Source of the DNA: an uncultured Clostridia bacterium
GTDB lineage: Bacteria; Bacillota; Clostridia; UBA1381
Assembly (NCBI GenBank): GCA_934454745.1
Contig: CAKSGP010000017.1
Span: 1-12,701, forward strand
Direction of reading: 5' to 3'
DNA length: 12,701 nt
Shown here: positions 1-4,857 of the stretch, piece after piece
Numbering within the stretch: the stretch's first letter is position 1
Layout: every line of letters begins with the position of its first letter
Program-made: the position numbers and the translations under genes
Notes under the pieces: model-generated
What the model saw: the letters and a program-made list of their open reading frames with translations, nothing else
Databases searched by the model: none
Told to the model about the DNA's origin: nothing

Positions 1-8
1 ATTTTAAC

Positions 9-848
9 ATGAAAGCCGGTGAAACGGCTGTCGAAAGCAAAACAGTATTTAGCTATCCGATTCATACGCACACCTATTGCGAAATGACGCTTTATTTTCC
101 ATTTGACGGAAATATATCGGTCAACAACCAAGACATCTTTGCAGACACCGTTACCGCAATATTGATAAATCCGTTTGATTTTCATAAAATAGACGTAAAA
201 GAAGATTGCGGCGCAAAGTATATAAAAATCTCATTTGGCGAAAGCTGTCTTGCGAAAGACAATATTCCGGAAACATCTTTCAAACTTACCGGCATAAATC
301 CAAACGGGTGCCTTGCCTCGTTATTTGCCGAAGCGTACGCACATTGCGACGAAAAAGTGTATATTAAATTTTTGATAAATGCCATTGTTTACCGAATTTC
401 AACAGATGGTGAAAAAATATCATCCGCTTCGGTAACGGGAGGATACAAAGCTGCCTCGGAAGCAGTTAAAATGATAAACGAAAATTTTTGTTCGGGCATA
501 ACCCTGCAATCGGTTGCAAAAAGTCTGTACATAACGCCGCAGTATCTGTCACAGGTTTTTAAATCCGAAACAGGCATGGGATTTGCCGAATATGTGGTTC
601 GTATGCGATTGGGCAAGGCGTCTGCACTGCTCGCCGATACTGCCGATTCGGTAACCGATATATGTTTTTTGTGCGGATATAATAACCTCTCTCATTTTTT
701 GCGCAGTTTTAAAAGAGAATACGGCTTGTCACCGAATCAATACAGAAGAAGCATAAAACTTCAAAGATCATTGAGCAAAGGGCAAAACTACCGCACAGAA
801 TATTTTAAGCAAAATATCGATTTAAAAAATAATTCTATACAGGAGTGA
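9..848 (+). CDS. AraC-family transcriptional regulator (start may lie upstream of window)
   Basis: Predicted one-component regulator with an N-terminal cupin-like sensor and a C-terminal double helix-turn-helix. The sensor spans about residues 15-80 and carries the HTHTYCEM stretch common in sugar-responsive AraC proteins. The AraC DNA-binding domain covers about 149-248: first HTH near 164-186 (ITLQSVAKSLYITPQYLSQVF), second near 213-235, ending in the family signature FKREYGLSPNQYRR. A charged tail of about 30 residues follows. Only eight bases precede the ATG, the frame is open to the window edge and no ribosome binding site is visible, so the true start could be further upstream. The stop overlaps the region of the mannose isomerase ribosome binding site, so the two genes are probably one transcript and the regulator may respond to a sugar related to that enzyme; the effector is inference. 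Confidence 0.88.
   Translation: MKAGETAVESKTVFSYPIHTHTYCEMTLYFPFDGNISVNNQDIFADTVTAILINPFDFHKIDVKEDCGAKYIKISFGESCLAKDNIPETSFKLTGINPNGCLASLFAEAYAHCDEKVYIKFLINAIVYRISTDGEKISSASVTGGYKAASEAVKMINENFCSGITLQSVAKSLYITPQYLSQVFKSETGMGFAEYVVRMRLGKASALLADTADSVTDICFLCGYNNLSHFLRSFKREYGLSPNQYRRSIKLQRSLSKGQNYRTEYFKQNIDLKNNSIQE
841..845 (+). promoter_or_regulatory. Ribosome binding site fixing the manA start at 854
   Basis: AGGAG lies 8 bases before the ATG at 854. It overlaps the GTG at 845 that would give a three-residue longer protein, so the ATG is the better start. Confidence 0.75.
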
Positions 849-853
849 AAAAA

Positions 854-1807
854 ATGCTTTATAAATTAAGAGAAAACAGAGTTTACAGAACATACCTAGG
901 CGGAAAACACATTGATGAATTTTACAAAAAAAGCCACTGTGAGAACGGATTTTTCCCAGAAGATTGGACCGCCTCGGTTGTGCGCGCATTCAACCCAGGG
1001 CGCGAAAACATTATTGAGGGCGAAGGCATAACAACCGACGGTCAAATTATAAAAAATCTGGCAAGCGGCGAAATGACTTGTCTTGTAAAGCTTTTGGATG
1101 CGGCGGAACGTTTGGTTATACAAGTCCATCCGACAGTTGATTTCGCAAAAAAATACTTTAATTCAAAATTTGGGAAAACGGAATGCTGGTATTTTTTAAA
1201 CTGCTCTGAAAATGCCCACGTTTATCTCGGTTTCAAGAAGGGCATAACCAAAGATAAATGGCTTTCGGCAGTTTACCGTCAAGACATAAGCTCAATGCTT
1301 TCTATGCTCAATAAATTACCCGTCAAAAACGGCGATTGTGTTTTGGTCGAGGGCGGAGTTCCGCACGCAATCGGTGAAGGCTGCTTTATGATAGAAGTTC
1401 AGGAACCCTCTGACTTAATGGGAGTCGTTGAAAAGCAAACACCGTCTGGAAAGAAAATTGAAGATATAAAACTCCACGGCGGAATAGGTTTTGAAAATAT
1501 GCTTAAAATGTTTGATTATACCGGCAGAAGCATTGAAGAAATAAAGGAAAAATATACGTATTACCCTAAAAGAATTGACAATGGCGTGTATGAAATAATC
1601 GGCAAAAACGCAACTGACAAATTTAGTATTCATATGCTTGAAAACGGCGGAAAATTCACACCTCCGCGAAAAAACGGAACAATTATCATCACAAGCGGCA
1701 CAGGCAAAATAAACGGCATTGACGTAACAAAAGGCGACAGAATGTTTTTTAACAGTGATGACCAAATAGAAGTATCCGTCAATTTAAAAGCGGTTGTCTG
1801 CTGCTAA
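854..1807 (+). CDS. manA: Type I mannose-6-phosphate isomerase (divergent, Clostridia-type)
   Basis: Zinc-dependent cytosolic isomerase interconverting mannose 6-phosphate and fructose 6-phosphate, linking mannose use to glycolysis and to GDP-mannose supply. The 317-residue length fits the short bacterial type I form. Visible metal-site motifs are QVHP (Gln90, His92), GKTE (Glu110) and PHAIGEG (His171), in the expected order and spacing, followed by VQEPSD at 183-188. The C-terminal third is a second cupin-like beta region. The start is ATG 854, 8 bases after AGGAG. Oddity: classical members follow the QxSSD/QEPSD segment with a YRVYD..R-type motif holding the catalytic arginine. Here the segment continues LMGVVEKQTPSG, so that arginine is not obvious. 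A related sugar-phosphate isomerase activity is possible. It is coupled to the AraC gene upstream. Confidence 0.85.
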   Translation: MLYKLRENRVYRTYLGGKHIDEFYKKSHCENGFFPEDWTASVVRAFNPGRENIIEGEGITTDGQIIKNLASGEMTCLVKLLDAAERLVIQVHPTVDFAKKYFNSKFGKTECWYFLNCSENAHVYLGFKKGITKDKWLSAVYRQDISSMLSMLNKLPVKNGDCVLVEGGVPHAIGEGCFMIEVQEPSDLMGVVEKQTPSGKKIEDIKLHGGIGFENMLKMFDYTGRSIEEIKEKYTYYPKRIDNGVYEIIGKNATDKFSIHMLENGGKFTPPRKNGTIIITSGTGKINGIDVTKGDRMFFNSDDQIEVSVNLKAVVCC

Positions 1808-1899
1808 TGACAATAAATCTACATGTCCCGAATTTTCAGTAAACCGTTTTTTTAAGATTGCAATCCTAAAAACTCTAAACGAAATAATCCCTAAAGGGG

Positions 1900-1948
1900 T
1901 GATATGTACCCAGTTTTCTGGACAAAACATTAGAGGGGGTACATATCA
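1900..1948. repeat. Perfect 12-bp inverted repeat, possible IS/MITE remnant
   Basis: TGATATGTACCC (1900-1911) and its exact reverse complement GGGTACATATCA (1937-1948) flank a 25-base loop. The loop holds a second small inverted repeat, GTTTT (1913-1917) and AAAAC (1924-1928). No T-tract follows the stem, so it is a poor intrinsic terminator. The sequence resembles ends of IS3-type elements, but that is recognition from memory only. It could be a solo end, a MITE, or a protein-binding operator for rlmD. Confidence 0.5.
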
Positions 1949-1987
1949 TATACTGGGGGATAATTATTGCCAATTTGTCCCTATGGC

Positions 1988-2016
1988 TTGCAAAAAGCGA
2001 AAAAACAGTGTAAAAT
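1988..2016 (+). promoter_or_regulatory. Sigma-A promoter for rlmD
   Basis: TTGCAA (1988-1993, -35) and TAAAAT (2011-2016, -10) are separated by exactly 17 bases. Each matches the housekeeping consensus at four or five of six positions. Transcription would start near 2022-2024, giving a short leader before the ribosome binding site at 2034. Confidence 0.65.
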
Positions 2017-2033
2017 ATAGTTATGAAATTAAC

Positions 2034-2038
2034 GGAGG
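2034..2038 (+). promoter_or_regulatory. Ribosome binding site fixing the rlmD start at 2044
   Basis: GGAGG lies 5 bases before ATG 2044. An upstream in-frame ATG at 2023 sits before this site and close to the predicted transcription start, so it is not the likely start. Confidence 0.75.
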
Positions 2039-2043
2039 AAATT

Positions 2044-3408
2044 ATGGTAGAAAAAAATAAACATTATAAGATAGAAATAACAGGAGTATCCTCCGATGGA
2101 AACGGTGTCGGGAATATAGACGGATTTATGGTATTTGTACCAATGTCAGTTACAGGGGATATTCTAAAAATAGTTATTGTCAAGGTGCTTTCCCGTTATG
2201 CAATAGGCAGAATTATAAACATAGAAAAACCTTCAGCTATGCGAGATGAGCCGAAATGCCCCGTATTTAAACGGTGCGGGGGCTGTCATCTTCAGCATAT
2301 AAAATACAAGGCCCAGCTTGAAATAAAGCGTGGATTTATTGAGTCGGCAATGAGAAGAATAGGCGGATTTGATGGCTTTGTCTGTGATGAGATTCTTGGT
2401 ATGGACATCCCTGAACGTTATCGTAATAAGTGTATTTTTCCAATTGGCAAAAACAAAAATGGCGAAATCGAAAGCGGATTTTATGCAAGACGTTCTCATG
2501 AGATAATACCTGTTTCCGATTGTATGGCAGGGACTGCAATAGATGGTGAAATTGTCAATGCGGTAAAGGAATATATGCAGGCTGAGGGAGTTAGCGTATA
2601 TGATGAGGAAAAGCACAAAGGACTTATACGCCGTGTCTTTATCCGTGATGGCAGAACGAGCGGCGAAATTATGGTTGTTCTTTCAGTAAACGGCAAAAAA
2701 ATTCCAAAGGAAGAGGAGCTTATAAAGCGGTTATGTGAGGTTTCGGACAATATAGTGTCAATTTATATAAATATAAATGAAAAGCGTACAAACAGCGTAC
2801 TTGGCGAGGAAAATAAACTCATATACGGCAAGAGCGAAATTGAGGACACACTTTGCGGTATAAAATTCAAAATTTCTCCCCATAGCTTTTATCAAATTAA
2901 CCCATACATGACCGAAAAGCTTTACGGAAAAGCACTTGAATACGCCAATATTTCCAAAACTGATAATGTTCTTGATGTATACTGCGGTATTGGTACAATT
3001 TCTCTTGCCGCATCAAAATCGGCAAAGCGTGTAATTGGAATTGAGATAGTAGCCCAGGCGGTAGATGATGCAAAGGTAAATGCGGCGGAAAACGAAATAG
3101 AAAATGCCGAATTTCTTGCCGACAGTGCCGAAAACGCTGTACCGAAGTTAATAGAGGAAGGCATCTGCCCTGATGTTGTAATACTGGATCCGCCCCGAAA
3201 AGGCAGTGACGAATCAACACTCCGTGCAATTGCAAGTGCAAACCCCAAGCGCATAGTTTATGTTTCCTGTAACCCGGCAACTCTTGCACGTGATGCGAAA
3301 TTCCTCGGAGAGCTTGGATATGTCCCCCAAAAATGCACAGGTGTGGATATGTTCCCTCACACAAACCACGTGGAGACTGTGGTTTTGCTACAAAGACAAA
3401 ATATGTAG
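2044..3408 (+). CDS. rlmD: 23S rRNA (uracil-C5)-methyltransferase RlmD/RlmCD (RumA family)
   Basis: SAM-dependent enzyme that makes 5-methyluridine in 23S rRNA; the Gram-positive RlmCD form modifies two sites. At 454 residues it has the full family length. An N-terminal TRAM RNA-binding domain covers about 5-62. The [4Fe-4S] ligands are Cys72, Cys78, Cys81 (CPVFKRCGGC) and Cys160 (PVSDC). The methyltransferase fold follows: motif I VLDVYCGIGT at 309-318, motif IV DPPRKG at 382-387, catalytic cysteine Cys409 in SCNPATLARD, and general base Glu444 in NHVETVVLL. It is therefore probably active. The last five codons (QRQNM) come after the conserved family end, just where ICEs are known to insert in this gene, so the tail is probably supplied by the element. 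It has its own promoter. Confidence 0.93.
   Translation: MVEKNKHYKIEITGVSSDGNGVGNIDGFMVFVPMSVTGDILKIVIVKVLSRYAIGRIINIEKPSAMRDEPKCPVFKRCGGCHLQHIKYKAQLEIKRGFIESAMRRIGGFDGFVCDEILGMDIPERYRNKCIFPIGKNKNGEIESGFYARRSHEIIPVSDCMAGTAIDGEIVNAVKEYMQAEGVSVYDEEKHKGLIRRVFIRDGRTSGEIMVVLSVNGKKIPKEEELIKRLCEVSDNIVSIYININEKRTNSVLGEENKLIYGKSEIEDTLCGIKFKISPHSFYQINPYMTEKLYGKALEYANISKTDNVLDVYCGIGTISLAASKSAKRVIGIEIVAQAVDDAKVNAAENEIENAEFLADSAENAVPKLIEEGICPDVVILDPPRKGSDESTLRAIASANPKRIVYVSCNPATLARDAKFLGELGYVPQKCTGVDMFPHTNHVETVVLLQRQNM
3363..3385. other. Putative ICE attachment junction in the 3' end of rlmD
   Basis: AAACCAC (3363-3369) and GTGGTTT (3379-3385) form a perfect 7-bp inverted repeat around a 9-base centre, within the codons for NHVETVV. 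The 3' end of rlmD/rumA is an established target of Gram-positive ICEs, and conjugation genes begin a few hundred bases downstream. The exact crossover cannot be set because the other att copy is outside the window. Confidence 0.45.
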
Positions 3409-3490
3409 AAATCCTTTATTTTAGGCACTTTGCGAAGCATACAGTGTTTAACGCAGAGGGCGATAAATTCCGAAATAAGGAGATAAAAAA

Positions 3491-3522
3491 CTACATTAAC
3501 GTAAGAGTCGTAATTGATGTAG
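3491..3522. repeat. 9-bp imperfect inverted repeat near the ICE end
   Basis: CTACATTAA (3491-3499) can pair with TTGATGTAG (3514-3522), eight Watson-Crick pairs plus one G-U, around a 14-base loop. It lies about 100 bases inside the inferred ICE end and overlaps the candidate -35 element. It could be a binding site for a recombination directionality factor or a repressor, or chance. Confidence 0.3.
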
Positions 3523-3543
3523 AGTGTGGGAATACAATAGAAT
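3514..3543 (+). promoter_or_regulatory. Candidate promoter into the ICE
   Basis: TTGATG (3514-3519) and TAGAAT (3538-3543) are 18 bases apart, matching four and five of six consensus positions. Transcription from here would pass through the terminator at 3598-3635 before reaching any gene. Confidence 0.35.
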
Positions 3544-3597
3544 AACTTCAATATTTAAGTGCATTTTAGCATTAAAAAATACAATTTAATACTTCTC

Positions 3598-3635
3598 AAA
3601 GAACATTTGGTTAAACAACTGAATGTTCTTTTTTT
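3598..3635 (+). terminator. Rho-independent terminator upstream of the small Cys ORF
   Basis: AAAGAACATT (3598-3607) pairs perfectly with AATGTTCTTT (3622-3631). Five further pairs (two G-U) extend into the loop, leaving an AAAC tetraloop. The last stem bases run into a T-tract ending at 3635. It could end leftover rlmD transcription, or attenuate transcription entering the ICE. Confidence 0.75.
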
Positions 3636-3667
3636 ATATAAAATTTTCAAGGAGAGTGATTTTATAT

Positions 3668-3838
3668 ATGAGTGTTCAAACCGAAAAACTCTGTCCCACT
3701 TGTAAGACCGGAAGGGACTCTTATCTTCTCGATGGTAAAAATCCCTTTTGTCCCTACATTCATTTTCACAATGGGACGAGTTGTAAGATGTATAAAAAAT
3801 TGAATAAATCCCAAGCTGACACTGACGAAAAAAGTTAG
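3668..3838 (+). CDS. Small four-cysteine (zinc-ribbon-like) protein, 56 aa
   Basis: Not a family I can name. The 56-residue product has CPTC at residues 9-12 and single cysteines at 28 and 39, with two histidines (32 and 34) between them, so a small zinc-binding fold is plausible. It has no membrane segment; the tail is Lys/Asp/Glu-rich. The start is taken as ATG 3668, 12 bases after GGAGA (3651-3655). A longer frame from 3623 would begin inside a terminator stem and is unlikely. The gene lies between two intrinsic terminators, and its stop codon is inside the stem of the second, so its own translation could affect folding of that stem. Similar small Cys proteins occur at the start of clostridial ICEs. 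Function unknown. Confidence 0.65.
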   Translation: MSVQTEKLCPTCKTGRDSYLLDGKNPFCPYIHFHNGTSCKMYKKLNKSQADTDEKS

Positions 3839-3849
3839 TGTCTTTTTTT
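3818..3849 (+). terminator. Rho-independent terminator overlapping the small ORF stop codon
   Basis: GACACTGAC (3818-3826) pairs with GTTAGTGTC (3834-3842), nine pairs with one G-U, around a GAAAAAA loop, followed by seven Ts (3843-3849). The TAG stop (3836-3838) is inside the right arm. A ribosome finishing the small ORF would cover the stem, so translation could let RNA polymerase read into the HTH gene 32 bases downstream. Confidence 0.8.
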
Positions 3850-3881
3850 ATGAAAAAATTTAAACGGAAGGAGTTGGAGCA

Positions 3882-4757
3882 ATGGCAGTATTCAGAGTTG
3901 AGAAAAATCACAATTACACGGTTATGTCAAATCATCACCTGAAAAACCGAGAGCTTTCATTAAAGTCGAAAGGTCTTCTCTCTCAGATGCTTTCCCTACC
4001 GGATAATTGGGATTATACATTGGCGGGACTTGCCAAGATAAATCGTGAAAAAGTTGATGCAATCCGAACCGCAATTTGGGAGCTTGAAAAATTCGGATAT
4101 ATAACTCGAAGACAGACTCGTGACTCTAATGGTCGAATGTCAAAAACTGAGTACATTATTTACGAATATCCCCAAGAAGTTCCATCACCGATATTGGAAA
4201 ATCCAACAACGGAGAAACCGATATTGGAAAATCCGATAACGGTAAAACCGACATCGGAAAATTCGGCATCGGATAATCCAACACAATTAAATACTAATTC
4301 TTTAAATAAAAAAGAATCAAGTAATAATTTATCAATTATAAATACATCAAATCCTATCCAATCAATTCCTAAATATAATAAGGAAAAGATTGGATTAGAT
4401 GAGGTCGAAACATACAGAGAAATTATCAAAGAAAATATCGACTATGAGATTTTGGCTATCAACTTAAAACACGACATTTCAATGCTCGATGAAATTGTTG
4501 ACCTTCTTACCGAAACCGTATGCACAGCAAAAGATTACTTAACCATAGCAGGTGACGAATATCCGGCAGCATTGGTTAAATCAAAGTTCTTAAAACTTGA
4601 TGCAGGACATATCGAATATGTCATTGACTGTATGAAGAAAAATACAACGGATGTAAGGAATATCAAAAAGTATTTACTTGCGGTGTTATTTAATGCTCCG
4701 TCCACGATGGATAGTTATTATACCACACAGGTAAATCACGATATGTATGGTGGCTGA
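3882..4757 (+). CDS. Winged-HTH replication-type protein with C-terminal DUF6017
   Basis: DNA-binding protein typical of Tn1549-like ICEs and related to plasmid and phage replisome-organizer proteins. Residues 1-95 are a basic winged helix-turn-helix (LSLKSKGLLSQMLSLP, then the recognition region TLAGLAKINREKVDAIRTAI and the wing ending TEYIIYEYP). Residues 96-170 are a Pro/Asn/Ser-rich linker with three 10-residue repeats of PILENPTTEK type. Residues about 175-285 match what I know of DUF6017, helical and DnaD-like, ending RNIKKYLLAVLFNAP. The start is supported by AAGGAG (3868-3873), 8 bases before ATG. It follows a strong terminator with almost no room for a promoter, so expression probably depends on readthrough. 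A role in replicating the excised circle or in regulating the ICE is inference from the family. Confidence 0.8.
   Translation: MAVFRVEKNHNYTVMSNHHLKNRELSLKSKGLLSQMLSLPDNWDYTLAGLAKINREKVDAIRTAIWELEKFGYITRRQTRDSNGRMSKTEYIIYEYPQEVPSPILENPTTEKPILENPITVKPTSENSASDNPTQLNTNSLNKKESSNNLSIINTSNPIQSIPKYNKEKIGLDEVETYREIIKENIDYEILAINLKHDISMLDEIVDLLTETVCTAKDYLTIAGDEYPAALVKSKFLKLDAGHIEYVIDCMKKNTTDVRNIKKYLLAVLFNAPSTMDSYYTTQVNHDMYGG
4188..4277 (+). repeat. Three tandem 30-bp repeats inside the HTH/DUF6017 gene
   Basis: In-frame units at 4188-4217, 4218-4247 and 4248-4277 encode PILENPTTEK, PILENPITVK and PTSENSASDN. Copies 1 and 2 are identical over the first 18 bases (CCGATATTGGAAAATCC plus one shared position) and similar after; copy 3 is degenerate. 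They encode the disordered linker; they could also be iteron-like binding sites. Confidence 0.75.
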
Positions 4758-4857
4758 TATGAGAAAATCTATTTATAAAAAGTTACGACCACCCTAAGAT
4801 AAAAACCTCGTTCTATCAACAAAAGACCAAATAATTTTTAAGGAGGATAAATATTAA

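Larger units (their letters stand above)
1808..2043. other. Intergenic region between manA and rlmD
   Basis: This 236-bp AT-rich gap holds no convincing gene. It contains a T-run near 1847-1853 with no good stem before it, a short perfect palindrome (GATTGCAATC, 1856-1865), a 12-bp inverted repeat with a 25-base loop (1900-1948), and the rlmD promoter (1988-2016). An open frame through it starts from TTG inside manA and looks spurious. Confidence 0.7.

Noticed and set aside
1856..1865. 10-bp palindrome GATTGCAATC
   Set aside because: It is too short to mean much in AT-rich intergenic DNA, with no partner copy seen nearby.
2023..2043. Upstream ATG as the rlmD start
   Set aside because: It lies ahead of the GGAGG at 2034-2038 and at or near the predicted transcription start.
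1794..2060. 88-codon + strand frame between manA and rlmD
   Set aside because: It starts from TTG inside manA, runs through the inverted repeat, promoter and rlmD ribosome binding site, and has no recognisable domain.
2897..3364. 155-codon minus strand frame opposite rlmD
   Set aside because: It is antisense to a fully conserved enzyme gene and has the low-complexity His/Leu/Gln composition of a shadow frame.
3333..3545. 70-codon + strand frame overlapping the end of rlmD
   Set aside because: Its first part is rlmD read in another frame, with no ribosome binding site; the tail has no recognisable features.
3781..3796. TATAAA-like -10 inside the small Cys ORF
   Set aside because: The nearest -35-like sequence (TTCACA) is 20 bases away and the call would rest on the -10 alone.
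3555..3911. 118-codon minus strand frame across the small Cys ORF and both terminators
   Set aside because: It is AT-driven, Phe/Tyr/Lys/Ser-rich and crosses two terminators; the + strand reading is better supported.
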